A stretch of DNA of 64,000 nt from JAJKIV01 sp036274195 (GTDB lineage Bacteria > Gemmatimonadota > Gemmatimonadetes > Gemmatimonadales > Gemmatimonadaceae): NCBI GenBank assembly GCA_036274195.1, contig DASUGD010000271.1, positions 1 to 64,000 of the forward strand, read 5' to 3'. A model generated the notes under the pieces. That model ran no database searches. It saw only the letters and a program-made list of their open reading frames with translations, and was not told where the DNA came from. Positions 36,046-46,646 of this stretch are shown here, one piece after another. Made by a program: the position numbers and the translations under genes. Numbering within the stretch: position 1 is the first letter of the stretch; the number at the start of each line of letters is the position of its first letter.

Positions 36046-36978
36046 ATGAACACCGTCGTCACGTTCACGCCAAATCCCGCACTCGATGCGACGACGACGG
36101 TGGATCGTGTGATCGCCGAGCGCAAGTTGCGCTGTGGCGCCCCCCGATTCGACCCGGGTGGCGGCGGCATCAACGTGGCGCGCGTCATCCACCGTCTTGG
36201 TGGCGACGCCACGTCGGTATTCCTCGGTGGCGGACCAACGGGCGAGCTTCTACATCAATTGCTCGATGGCGCCGGCGTGGCAAACCGGATGGTTCGTTGC
36301 GAGCAATGGACGCGCGAGAACGTCACCGTGCTCGAGGAAAGCTCCGGCCGACAATTCCGGTTTTGCATGCCGGGGGCCGAGGTGACCTGCGAGGAGTGGC
36401 ACAGCGCGCTCGAGCTCCTGGGTCAGTGGGAGCCGACGCCGCGGTTCGTCGTCGCCAGCGGCAGCCTACCGCCAGGAGTTCCGCCGGATGGATTCGCGCA
36501 GGTCGCGCGAGCGGTCAACGAGCGCGGGAGCAAGCTGGTTCTCGACACGAGCGGATCGGCGCTCGTGTGCGGAGTCACCGCCGGCGTGTTTCTCGTCAAG
36601 CCCAACCTGCGCGAGCTCGCGGAGCTGGCGGGCGTGAAGCTCGCGGACGAGGAACACGTGAAGGCGGCTGCCAGGTCGATCGTGGAGCGAGGCTGGAGCG
36701 AGGTGGTCGTGGTTTCGCTCGGCGCAGGAGGTGCCCTCGTGCTCACGAAGGAACAGTGCGAGCGGATCATTGCGCCGATCGTTCCCGTGCGGAGCCGAGT
36801 TGGAGCGGGTGACAGCATGGTCGCGGGGATCGTGCTCGCTCTCGTGCGCGACTGGCCACTCGCCGAGGCCGTGCGCTTCGGCGTGGCAACCGGCGCGGCG
36901 GCCGTGATGCAGCCGGGCACGGAGCTGTGCCATCGCGAGGACGTCGAACGCTTGTTCCATGGCTCGACGACGAACTGA
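36046..36978 (+). CDS. pfkB: PfkB-family sugar kinase (1-phosphofructokinase-like)
   Basis: A 310-residue cytoplasmic kinase of the PfkB/ribokinase family, closest in style to Pfk-2 and tagatose/fructose-phosphate kinases. N-terminal VTFTPNPALDATTTVDRV and GGGGINVARVIHRLGG are classic. The C-terminal ATP/anion-hole motif reads VGAGDSMVAGIVLAL, with the catalytic Asp in GAGDS. PfkB-type phosphofructokinases recur in dormancy/hypoxia regulons with Usp and PpsA. The ATG at 36046 lacks an obvious ribosome site. It converges with the AhpD-like gene 79 bp away. Confidence 0.9.
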   Translation: MNTVVTFTPNPALDATTTVDRVIAERKLRCGAPRFDPGGGGINVARVIHRLGGDATSVFLGGGPTGELLHQLLDGAGVANRMVRCEQWTRENVTVLEESSGRQFRFCMPGAEVTCEEWHSALELLGQWEPTPRFVVASGSLPPGVPPDGFAQVARAVNERGSKLVLDTSGSALVCGVTAGVFLVKPNLRELAELAGVKLADEEHVKAAARSIVERGWSEVVVVSLGAGGALVLTKEQCERIIAPIVPVRSRVGAGDSMVAGIVLALVRDWPLAEAVRFGVATGAAAVMQPGTELCHREDVERLFHGSTTN

Positions 36979-37057
36979 TGGCAGTCGTCCGGCGTTCGAC
37001 TCGATTGCCGCGTCGCGCGTCGTCGCGCGTGGGCCGCAAGCGGCGCTCTGGCCGACG

Positions 37058-37681
37058 TCAGGAAGCTTCCTGCGGACGCGATACACCGCTTTCCACAGCG
37101 GTGGGATGAACGATTGGCTCTCGGCCCACACCTAACGCGTCCGCCACGCGGTTGATGTAGTTGAACCACGACGCGATGAGCGTGATCTGCAGGATCCCGC
37201 GGTCGTCGAAACCGGCCGCGCGCAACCCGTCGTGATGCGATGGACCGATCCCCGTCGCGTCGCGCGTCAGCTGCACGACGTAATCCAGCATGACGCGGTC
37301 CTGGTCCGAAATCGGTGCCCGTGTGTAATCGTCCTCCAGCGCCGCGACCAGCGCGTCATCCAACGTCACCCGACGCAGAAACTCTGCGTGCGAGGTGATT
37401 CAATACCGGCACCGGTTGGTGACGGACACCATCGTCGTGATCATCTCGTGCTGGCGCCGGGTGAGCGGCAGCTCCTCCGACATGAGCACGCCGAACGTCG
37501 AGAAGGCGTGATACAGCGCATCGGGGATCAGGCTGTGCGACGCGACGATCCCCGAGGTTCCGTCGCCCGTGGGATGGACCGGGCTGGCATACTCGATCGG
37601 GTACAGCGCGCGCTGCGCCTCCAACGCTCGGCGGAGCTTCTCGTCCGCCTCAGCCAGCGGGATGGTTCGGATCCAGGTCAT
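37058..37681 (-). CDS. AhpD-like peroxidase, candidate selenoprotein (in-frame UGA)
   Basis: Read through one TGA at 37402-37400, this gene encodes a 207-residue carboxymuconolactone-decarboxylase/peroxidase-related protein. The text runs MITTMVSVTNRCRY-U-ITSHAEFLRRVT with no frame change; the rest (ISDQDRVMLDYVVQLTRD, ASWFNYINRVADALG) is intact. Glu79, Cys91, residue 94 and His98 match in spacing the AhpD catalytic set Glu-x11-Cys-x2-Cys-x3-His, so TGA sits exactly where the second catalytic Cys belongs. Selenocysteine at AhpD-like CxxC motifs is known in other bacteria. A SECIS-like hairpin starts two bases after the TGA. The start overlaps the 3' end of the permease gene by 32 bp, suggesting translational coupling. 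The alternative is a nonsense mutation or sequencing error. Confidence 0.72.
37366..37398 (-). promoter_or_regulatory. Bacterial SECIS-like hairpin after in-frame UGA
   Basis: On the mRNA strand, one base after the UGA, UCACC pairs with GGUGA (5 bp), CG with CG (2 bp) and ACGCAGA with UCUGCGU (7 bp). A single bulged U and a single bulged C separate them, and a GUU apical loop closes the stem. The loop G is 17 nt after the UGA, and G is the first loop base. This agrees with the published bacterial SECIS model (loop 16-37 nt after UGA, G among the first loop bases). It lies within coding sequence, as bacterial SECIS elements do. Confidence 0.7.
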
Positions 37682-39023
37682 GGAGACTCGCCGTCTTGGG
37701 GTGTGGGCCGAACGTCAACGAATACACGGGTGCGCCGAGCGCCACGATGGCGACGCCGAGCGCAGCCTGCAGCGGGTTGTGAGCCGCGAGAAGGACCAGC
37801 AGGGCCGCGGTGAGCACGAGAAAGATCACGGGCGTCAGCGGAAATGCCGGCGTGGCATAGGCGGGGACGCCTCCGTCCCGCCGCCGCAGCACGAAGAGCG
37901 CTGCCACGGTCAGTCCGACGAACAGCACGGTGATGAAGATGAAATACGAGACGATCTGCTCGAAGGTCCCCGACAGCACGAGCACGGATGCGAGCACCGC
38001 CTGGATCCCGATGGCCCGGGCGGGTGTGCCGAAGCGGGGGTGGACCGCGGCGGCCTGCCTAACGAACACGCCATCGCGCGCCATCGCGAAGTAGACGCGC
38101 GGGAGTGCCATGAGGAGCGTGAGGAGACTCCCCAGCACCGCGACGATCACGATGACCGCGAACACCACGCCGCCGACACGGCCGAAGAGTGCCTCGCCGG
38201 CCTGGGCGGCGAACGTCTCGCCGGACGTGACCCGCTCCAGCGGCACCAGATACACGAACATCGCGCTCGAGAGAACGTAGACCAGCGTCACGACGCTGAC
38301 GCCGATCGCGAGCGCCCGCGGCAGCGTTCGGGCCGGGTCCCGTGCTTCGCCCGCCAGCTTCCCGATCTCCCACCAGCCGCCGAAGGCGAAGAACGCCCCG
38401 ACAAAGGCCGGCGCGAGCGCACCCGGCAGCGGGTCCGAGCCCGCGTGCTGGGCCACCAACGGCACGAAGTTCGACCAGTCTCCTGCGCCTAACGCGACGG
38501 CCATCACGGCGATGAAGAGCAGCGCGGCGATCTTGAGCGCCGTGAGCCACTCGATCAGGCGCGCGCCAAGCCGCACGCCGGCAATGCTCACCATGGCCAG
38601 CATGGCGATCGCCGCGACCGCTACGGTCTTGTGCGCTCCGGGGGAGAGCGGCGCGACGTAGCCGACGTAGCTCGCGAGCCCCGTCGCCAGCGCGGCGGTA
38701 ATCCCGGGATCCATCACGAGCAGGCATTTCCAGCCGTACAGGAAGGCCAGGCGCGGGCCGTACGCCTCACGGATGTAGACGTAGCCCCCACCCGCCTCGG
38801 GAAAGCGAGCGGCCAGCTCGCCGTAGCACAGCGCGCCGGTCAACGCCATGCCACCCGTCACGAGCCACACGGCCAGGAGCCACGCCGGTGATCCCAACGA
38901 TCGTGCCATGCTCGCGGGCGTGAGGAAGATCCCGACCGCGATGACCTGTCCGATCACGAGGGCCGTGACGGCACCTACGCCGAGCTGCCGACTGAGCGCA
39001 CCGTCAGGCCGGGCGGCGCGCAT
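37650..39023 (-). CDS. APC-superfamily amino acid permease
   Basis: A 457-residue inner-membrane transporter with about twelve helices. The first helix shows GVGAVTALVIGQVIAVGIFL with the conserved G-I-F of APC permeases; helix 2-3 shows GALCYGELAARFPEAGGGYV. The closest style is LAT/basic amino-acid antiporters (YjeM/FrlA-like). Its 3' end overlaps the start of the AhpD-like gene. It is divergent from the PadR gene, and the 13-bp palindrome at 39055 lies in the gap. The substrate is not determinable. Confidence 0.88.
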   Translation of the reverse strand: MRAARPDGALSRQLGVGAVTALVIGQVIAVGIFLTPASMARSLGSPAWLLAVWLVTGGMALTGALCYGELAARFPEAGGGYVYIREAYGPRLAFLYGWKCLLVMDPGITAALATGLASYVGYVAPLSPGAHKTVAVAAIAMLAMVSIAGVRLGARLIEWLTALKIAALLFIAVMAVALGAGDWSNFVPLVAQHAGSDPLPGALAPAFVGAFFAFGGWWEIGKLAGEARDPARTLPRALAIGVSVVTLVYVLSSAMFVYLVPLERVTSGETFAAQAGEALFGRVGGVVFAVIVIVAVLGSLLTLLMALPRVYFAMARDGVFVRQAAAVHPRFGTPARAIGIQAVLASVLVLSGTFEQIVSYFIFITVLFVGLTVAALFVLRRRDGGVPAYATPAFPLTPVIFLVLTAALLVLLAAHNPLQAALGVAIVALGAPVYSLTFGPHPKTASLHDLDPNHPAG

Positions 39024-39054
39024 TACTCATTGCTGGCGGAAACAGGAACCGTCC

Positions 39055-39067
39055 GACACATTGTGTC
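39055..39067. promoter_or_regulatory. Palindrome GACACAtTGTGTC, PadR operator candidate
   Basis: Perfect 6-bp arms with a single central base lie between the divergent permease (39023) and PadR (39090) genes. Its position suits control of both promoters by this PadR. It is unlike the operator of the PadR at 10212, as expected for a different specificity. Confidence 0.5.
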
Positions 39068-39089
39068 ATCTTCTTTCTCGAACGATCTC

Positions 39090-39425
39090 GTGGGACGCAA
39101 GAGCGTATTGGGCGAATTCGAGCAGACGGTAATGCTGGCGATCCTCCAGCTCGGCGACGACGCGTACGCGCCGAACATCGCGCGCCATCTCGACGCGACG
39201 ATCGACCGATCGGTGTCGCGCGGTGCCCTTTATTCCTGCCTGAATCAGTTGGAGCGAAAGGGGCTGCTGCGATGGCGGCTGGACGCGCCCACGCCGGAAC
39301 GAGCGGGACATGCGCGACGGTTCTATCAGGTGAGCGCACGCGGTGTGCGGGCAGTCAGGGTCGTGCGCGACAGCCAGCTCCTGCTCTGGCGAGGCCTCGA
39401 AGGAATTCTGGGGGCGGCGAAGTGA
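39090..39425 (+). CDS. PadR-family transcriptional regulator
   Basis: A 111-residue PadR regulator of the type found with ADOP permeases: GEFEQTVMLAILQLGDDAYA, SRGALYSCLNQLERKGLLRW (recognition helix) and a wing ending RRFYQVSARGVRAV. I chose the GTG at 39090 because it gives the usual family N-terminus (GRKSVLGEFEQ) and keeps the palindrome at 39055 in the promoter; a TTG at 39030 would also be in frame. Its stop overlaps the next gene's GTG start. Confidence 0.85.
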   Translation: MGRKSVLGEFEQTVMLAILQLGDDAYAPNIARHLDATIDRSVSRGALYSCLNQLERKGLLRWRLDAPTPERAGHARRFYQVSARGVRAVRVVRDSQLLLWRGLEGILGAAK

Positions 39426-39976
39426 CGCGCGCTTCGCAGTCATCGATCGAGCCCCCGCGATGGACGCATGCCGTCCTGCGGTTCGCGCTGCCGTGCGACT
39501 CGACGCGCGAGACGATTCTCGGCGATCTCCACGAGGAGTTCGCGCACGACCTGGGGGAGGTGGGCGTGTGGCGAGCTCGCGCCCGCCACGTGTCGCGAAC
39601 CACCGGCATCATGGCGCGTGCGCTGTTCGACTCGGCAATCTGCCGAGGGTGGGCGAGTACGGAAGGGGCGGACGCGGGGCGCGGCGCGGCGAGCAGCGCC
39701 GCGAACGCGGCGGCTGGCGGCTCGCCGCCGATGGTGCTTCGGCGCGCGCGCGCCGTGCTCGGCGCCGCCGGCTTTCCGCTGCTCGCCCTGCTCGTCGTCG
39801 TGGTCGGCGTCGTGGCCAACACGATGATGTTCAGCGCCGCCGAGCCTCGGAGCGCGGGGGCGTCGTCGGCCGCCGGCATCGGCGCCGTAACACTGCTCGT
39901 CGCGTTCGTCGCCGTCGCGGCCATCGTCCTGTGCGTCGGACCGCGGTGGCGCCGGAAGCGCCTGCGCGGCGCCTGA
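39422..39976 (+). CDS. Permease-prefix-domain protein lacking the FtsX permease
   Basis: A 184-residue protein starting at a GTG that overlaps the padR stop (GTGA). Residues about 10-65 match the prefix that normally begins PadR-linked ADOP permeases (PPRWTHAVLRFALPCDSTRE, TILGDLHEEFAHDLG). Instead of continuing into FtsX/MacB domains, it has an Ala/Gly linker and two membrane helices (FPLLALLVVVVGVVANTMMF; GAVTLLVAFVAVAAIVL) and stops after RRKRLRG. It is either a decayed permease remnant or a stand-alone prefix protein. Confidence 0.7.
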   Translation: MTRASQSSIEPPRWTHAVLRFALPCDSTRETILGDLHEEFAHDLGEVGVWRARARHVSRTTGIMARALFDSAICRGWASTEGADAGRGAASSAANAAAGGSPPMVLRRARAVLGAAGFPLLALLVVVVGVVANTMMFSAAEPRSAGASSAAGIGAVTLLVAFVAVAAIVLCVGPRWRRKRLRGA

Positions 39977-39986
39977 CGTTTCCACC

Positions 39987-42608
<2,622 letters not shown>

Positions 42609-42649
42609 CACCGGAGACCTTCCGTGAGGAGGGAGAACGGGCCGTGCCA

Positions 42650-42670
42650 AGTCTGTCTGTTTAACAGACT
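42650..42670. promoter_or_regulatory. 21-bp palindrome AGTCTGT-N7-ACAGACT before TonB receptor
   Basis: Perfect 7-bp arms enclose ctgttta. A nested palindrome CTGTT-T-AACAG lies inside. It sits 42 bp upstream of the receptor start at 42608 and 117 bp from the divergent start at 42787, a good operator position. The form resembles TetR-type sites; no TetR gene is in the window. Confidence 0.5.
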
Positions 42671-42786
42671 CACCGGGCGCCAAAGTACGGCGTCGGCTCT
42701 TGCGCCGTAAGGGGACATCCTACTTTTTGACCACAGCGCTTCGAGCGCTCCCGATCCCGATCCCTCAGGGCAGGAGTCCACCCTCT

Positions 42787-43383
42787 ATGACCACCGCTCA
42801 ATCACCAGCTGCGCTCCCGAGCCGCGTCGCTCCGGCGGAACAGTCGTTCCTGGCGCGCCTGAATGGCCCATGGCACGAACGTGGTCTGCAGGTATTCATG
42901 GGAATCGTGCTCGCGCACTGGGCCGAGCACCTGGCGCAGGCCTACCAGGTGTACGTGCTGCACTGGCCGTTGCCGAGGGCGCGTGGCGTGCTCGGACTCT
43001 GGTTCCCCTGGCTCGTGACGTCCGAGGCCATGCACTACGGCTACGCCCTCATCATGCTCGTGGGGCTGTGGATCCTTCGTCGAGGATTCGTCGGAAGCTC
43101 CTACACGTGGTGGATGGTCGCCTTCTGGATCCAGTTCTGGCACCACATCGAGCATGCCCTGCTGCAAGGGCAAGTGATCGTCGGCCAGAACCTGTTCGGC
43201 TCGCCGGTGCCAATGAGTCTCGCACAGCTCGTGATTCCACGGCTGGAGCTGCATCTGATCTACAACACGATCGTGTTCATCCCGATGATGATCGCCATGT
43301 ACCGGCACCTCATTCCGTCGGACGCCGAGCGGGTTCGCATGCGCTGCACGTGTGCGGGACAACCGCACCTCGCTGTCGCGTGA
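42787..43383 (+). CDS. Conserved hypothetical membrane protein
   Basis: A 198-residue protein with about four hydrophobic helices, rich in His and Trp near the membrane (MGIVLAHWAEHLAQAYQVY, SYTWWMVAFWIQFWHHIEHA, HLIYNTIVFIPMMIAMYRH). Clusters of His (HWAEH, HHIEH) could bind metal or haem, which is inference only. No family name is recognised. I chose the ATG at 42787. The next gene begins 2 bp after its stop, so the two are probably co-translated. Confidence 0.6.
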   Translation: MTTAQSPAALPSRVAPAEQSFLARLNGPWHERGLQVFMGIVLAHWAEHLAQAYQVYVLHWPLPRARGVLGLWFPWLVTSEAMHYGYALIMLVGLWILRRGFVGSSYTWWMVAFWIQFWHHIEHALLQGQVIVGQNLFGSPVPMSLAQLVIPRLELHLIYNTIVFIPMMIAMYRHLIPSDAERVRMRCTCAGQPHLAVA

Positions 43384-43384
43384 C

Positions 43385-43933
43385 GTGATTCGCGCGCTCC
43401 TGATCTTCGGCGTGGCGATCGCGGCGCTCGCGGTACACCTGAGTGGTGTCGGCGCACACTCGCATGACATGATGGCGCATCGCGGAGCGCCGTCGCGGAT
43501 CGTCGGGGATCAAAGGGTCGGGCCGTATGTCGCCTCGGTGTGGACCGACCCGGAAGTCGGCAGCGGCCCGCTGTACGTCGCCGTGGAAGCCGCAGACGGT
43601 CGGACATTTACGCCGCCAATCGCGGTACGGGTCGGCCTCGCACCCGTCTCCGGGCGCCTCCCCGAGGTCGTGCACGACGCGCATCCGATGCCGGTGCGGC
43701 GCGGCGCGCGCTTCATGACGAACGTCGTGTTCGATCGTGCAGAGCCATGGAACCTTCGGGTCGTCATCGACGGCTCGGCGGGCGGGGGTCAGCTCGCGTC
43801 ACGGGTGGAGGCGGTGCCTAACGTAGCGGCCGGACCGTTCGTGCTCGTGCTGTCGGTGCTGCCGTTCCTGACGGTTGGCGGGGTCTGGTGGCGGGCGGCA
43901 GCCGTTCGACGGCGAGCGAAGGCCCGACCTTGA
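43385..43933 (+). CDS. Exported single-anchor protein, Ig-like/YtkA-like
   Basis: A 182-residue protein with a signal-like N-terminus (IRALLIFGVAIAALAVHLSG), a His/Met-rich stretch (GAHSHDMMAHRG), a beta-sandwich-like domain of about 100 residues (GPYVASVWTDPEVGSGPLYV, EPWNLRVVIDGSAGGG) and a C-terminal membrane helix (GPFVLVLSVLPFLTVGGVWW) with an Arg tail. This resembles YtkA/CopC-like Ig domains. I chose the GTG at 43385 for the signal peptide; a GTG at 43352 would overlap the upstream gene. A role with the His-rich neighbour is likely. Confidence 0.6.
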   Translation: MIRALLIFGVAIAALAVHLSGVGAHSHDMMAHRGAPSRIVGDQRVGPYVASVWTDPEVGSGPLYVAVEAADGRTFTPPIAVRVGLAPVSGRLPEVVHDAHPMPVRRGARFMTNVVFDRAEPWNLRVVIDGSAGGGQLASRVEAVPNVAAGPFVLVLSVLPFLTVGGVWWRAAAVRRRAKARP

Positions 43934-43970
43934 TCATCATTGATCATCACAACGACGTGAAAGGCTCGGC

Positions 43971-44063
43971 CATCCGGCGGCGGCATGGCCAGTCCGCGAT
44001 GCCTGCCCGACGCGCCGTTAGGCGTTCAATCGCCACAGCATCCGGCGGCGGCATGGCCAGTCC
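43971..44063. repeat. 25-bp direct repeat pair
   Basis: A 25-bp sequence starting CATCCGGCGGCGGCATGG occurs at 43971-43995 and again, identical, at 44039-44063, with a 43-bp spacer that includes a CGTTAGGC word. The 259-bp gap (43934-44192) has no gene. An 8-bp inverted pair CAGGCATG (44093) / CATGCCTG (44138) follows. Confidence 0.6.
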
Positions 44064-44192
44064 CACGTGCGTCAGTCGTCAGTGTGAGTGATCAGGCATG
44101 ACGAAAAACCGAGGTCCGACCCCACTTGGGACTGACCATGCCTGTCCGCGGTGCTTGCCCCATGCCGATCAGGGCTCGCTGTTGGTCACCCG

Positions 44193-46385
44193 TCACCCCC
44201 TTCGGATCTGGATGTTGCCGCCGCTGAGTGGCGTGGTGACTGCCGCATCCCGCGTTGTACCGGGCTGCGAGTCGTAGCGGAGCGCTCCGCTCGCGTCCCA
44301 GAGCTCGACGCGAATGGCGTCGGCGACACCGTCGTGGTGCGCGTTTCCATCCACGGCCGTGATTCGGAAGCGCGCCGGTGCCCCGTTCAGCCTGCCGGTC
44401 CCCCAGAACTGCGCCTGGTTGCCAGAGACCACGAGCAGCTCGATGGCCGAGCCCTCGAAGTTCATCTCGCCACCGGGGACCCAGAGCCTGACGGACCCGT
44501 TAGGCACGGTCCCGCCGCCGGGGAAGCTCGCGGCGAACGTGAAGTGTGCCTTCCGATTCCCCTGGCCCGGTACGGAGTAGAACCCGCTGCCTTTCGTGCT
44601 TGCGGCCGGGTCGACGATGATCACCGGGCTGAACAGCGCCTCGCCGCTTGTACCGCCGTCTTCATCGGACACTCTCGCGCTCACGGTGTACAAGCCGCCG
44701 CTCGTGTACGTGCACGCACCGCGGTAGGTGCCGCGCCCGCCGGTGTAGGTGCCGTTCGCAGCGGAGGTCTCTTCCACGGGGATGTCGTGCGCGGTGAGCG
44801 CGACGCCGTTGCCGCACGCGACCGTCGCCGTGTAGGCGTCGTGCTTGCCCCCCATGTCGTTGAACTCGAACGAGATCGGTGCGCTCGCGCGGCCGCCGGC
44901 CAGGGCGATCGGTGCGGTGGGACCCGTTAGGCTGCCTGCGAGAATAGCCGGGGCGACGTTCGCGATGGTGACGGTCGTCGTCTTCGTGTCGCTGGCGCCT
45001 TTCGCGTCACGAACGGTCAGCGTCAGGGTGTACGTGCCGTTGTCGGCATAGCGGTGCGTGAAGCCACTCGCCGTCGGTCGAACGTCGGTCGCGCCATCTC
45101 CGTACGACACCGTGTACGTGAGGCCGACGTCGCTGTCGTCCTCGGCCGACACGTCGAAATCGACCGGGGTACCTTCCGTTCCGGTGTACGGGCCACCGGT
45201 GATTGCCACGGGATGGTCATTGCCCGGGACGATGTGCAGCGTGGCGATGCTCCTGTCGCCGACGACCTGCTGATGGTTGTTGATGCCTTGCGCCGTCGTG
45301 AGCCCTGTGGTGGGGTAGAGGGATTCCACACCGTCCGTGGCAGACCACAGGAACGCCTCCACCGGGGCGTTTTCCGGGAATCTCCCGAAATCGCTCGAGC
45401 CTACGATTAGGCCGGCCTCGTTGATGCCGTACGCGGCGCTGTTGTGTGCGCCATCCCGTAGCCCTCCAAGATCGCGAATCGTCTGGCCTGGCGCCCACAG
45501 CACGGGGCGTCCGGAGTAGCCATAGTCCTCCGACAGGACCCTCGAGACCCAGCTCTTGCCAACTATCAGTCCCGCGTCGTTGATGGCGTACGCCACGGCG
45601 TAGCCACTCTCGAGCGCACCCAGGTCCTTCATTCCCTGTCCGGGCGCCCAGAGGAACGCGCGCGAATAGTATTCCAGGTCGGACCCGGGGTCAGGGGGGA
45701 TGATCCGGTCGGCCGAATAGCTTCGGCCCACCACCTGGCCGGCGTTGTTGATGTCGTAGGCGACGCTCGACGTCAGCTCACCGCCTAACGCGCCGAGGTC
45801 CTGCATGCCACTCGTTGGTGTCCACAGGAAGGCGTGCGTTTCCGGGTTGCGTGGAATCGCTGGTATCGGCAGCGTGCTCTCGCCGACGACCTCGCCGCGA
45901 TCGTTGATGCCGCGTGCCACGCTGCCCAGGCCATCAGCGAGGACTCCGAGATCCCGCATACCGGCGCCTGGTGTCCAGAGAAACGCGTGACGTGCGCCCG
46001 TTGCGGTCGTGCTGTACCCTACGACCTGTCCCTGTTCGTTGATCGCAAAGGCCGCGCTTTTCGTGCCCCCGAGCGTCCCCAGGTCCTGCACACCGACGCC
46101 CGGCGTGTAGAGCATCGCGCGCGGTGGTGGTTGGCCCGCGCCCTCGCCAGGATTCTGCGTTCCCGCCACCTGACCCGCGTCGTTGATGGCGAAGCCCACG
46201 AAGGGCAGGCTCGTCACGTTCGCGCCCACGATCGCGACGAGCGGGCCCGACGGCGTGGCCACCCGCGGACCCGTTGGAAGCGGGTCGTCGCCTCGACACG
46301 CTGTCGTTAGGCCGAGGGCGGCGAGCAGTACGACAAAGCGCCATGCGGGGCCCGCCCGGCCGCCGCGTTGGATGAAATACCTCAT
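44193..46385 (-). CDS. HAF-repeat and PKD-domain lipoprotein
   Basis: A 730-residue exported lipoprotein (lipobox LTTACR, Cys near residue 30). Residues about 55-380 hold seven or so HAF-type repeats of form AINDAGQVVG...AFLWTPG.GMQDLGALGG. A PKD-like domain follows (YTGTEGTPVDFDVSAEDDS, then GFTHRYADNGTYTLTLTV), then a second Ig/PKD-like segment and a C-terminal beta domain (AHFTFAASFPGGGTVPNGSV). HAF proteins are extracellular and of unknown function. It is divergent from the gene at 46647. Confidence 0.82.
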   Translation of the reverse strand: MRYFIQRGGRAGPAWRFVVLLAALGLTTACRGDDPLPTGPRVATPSGPLVAIVGANVTSLPFVGFAINDAGQVAGTQNPGEGAGQPPPRAMLYTPGVGVQDLGTLGGTKSAAFAINEQGQVVGYSTTATGARHAFLWTPGAGMRDLGVLADGLGSVARGINDRGEVVGESTLPIPAIPRNPETHAFLWTPTSGMQDLGALGGELTSSVAYDINNAGQVVGRSYSADRIIPPDPGSDLEYYSRAFLWAPGQGMKDLGALESGYAVAYAINDAGLIVGKSWVSRVLSEDYGYSGRPVLWAPGQTIRDLGGLRDGAHNSAAYGINEAGLIVGSSDFGRFPENAPVEAFLWSATDGVESLYPTTGLTTAQGINNHQQVVGDRSIATLHIVPGNDHPVAITGGPYTGTEGTPVDFDVSAEDDSDVGLTYTVSYGDGATDVRPTASGFTHRYADNGTYTLTLTVRDAKGASDTKTTTVTIANVAPAILAGSLTGPTAPIALAGGRASAPISFEFNDMGGKHDAYTATVACGNGVALTAHDIPVEETSAANGTYTGGRGTYRGACTYTSGGLYTVSARVSDEDGGTSGEALFSPVIIVDPAASTKGSGFYSVPGQGNRKAHFTFAASFPGGGTVPNGSVRLWVPGGEMNFEGSAIELLVVSGNQAQFWGTGRLNGAPARFRITAVDGNAHHDGVADAIRVELWDASGALRYDSQPGTTRDAAVTTPLSGGNIQIRRG

Positions 46386-46471
46386 GTAAACCTCCGCCCG
46401 TGATCCCTCTCGTGGTGGGCCCGTGACCGGGCGCGCGATGAGGGGAATACGTCCGATGACAACAGCATGGC

Positions 46472-46593
46472 GACCGGCGCGAAGCCGGTCTGTCGGGTGC
46501 GAGTCGTCAGTTGCCTTGGATCCCCTGACTCGCGGTGTCGGATCATCGGCGACGCGCGCTCGGTGTTGCCGGACAGACGTGACACCCGGTGTC
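46472..46593. promoter_or_regulatory. Hairpins and palindromes in divergent promoter region
   Basis: Between the divergent starts at 46385 and 46647 are: a hairpin GACCGGC-gcgaa-GCCGGTC (46472-46490); a longer inverted pair GCGAGTC...GACTCGC (about 46499-46534) with CAG/CTG extending it; a GTCGG-N7-gCGAC element (46537-46553, 94 bp before the ATG at 46647); and a perfect palindrome GACACC-c-GGTGTC (46581-46593). The density suggests regulation, but no specific factor can be named. Confidence 0.4.
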
Positions 46594-46646
46594 GCCTATG
46601 TTCCGGCTGGCATGCGGACAGCGCGGACCATTTCGAGGGAGGTCGC

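Noticed and set aside
37369..37402. Two separate small genes meeting at the TGA in the AhpD-like locus
   Set aside because: The frame is continuous, each half is an incomplete domain, and the second half would need a GTG start inside a conserved helix. One gene with Sec or a nonsense mutation fits better.
43931..43950. TGATCATCA repeated twice
   Set aside because: Too short and too close to the stop of the upstream gene to separate from chance.
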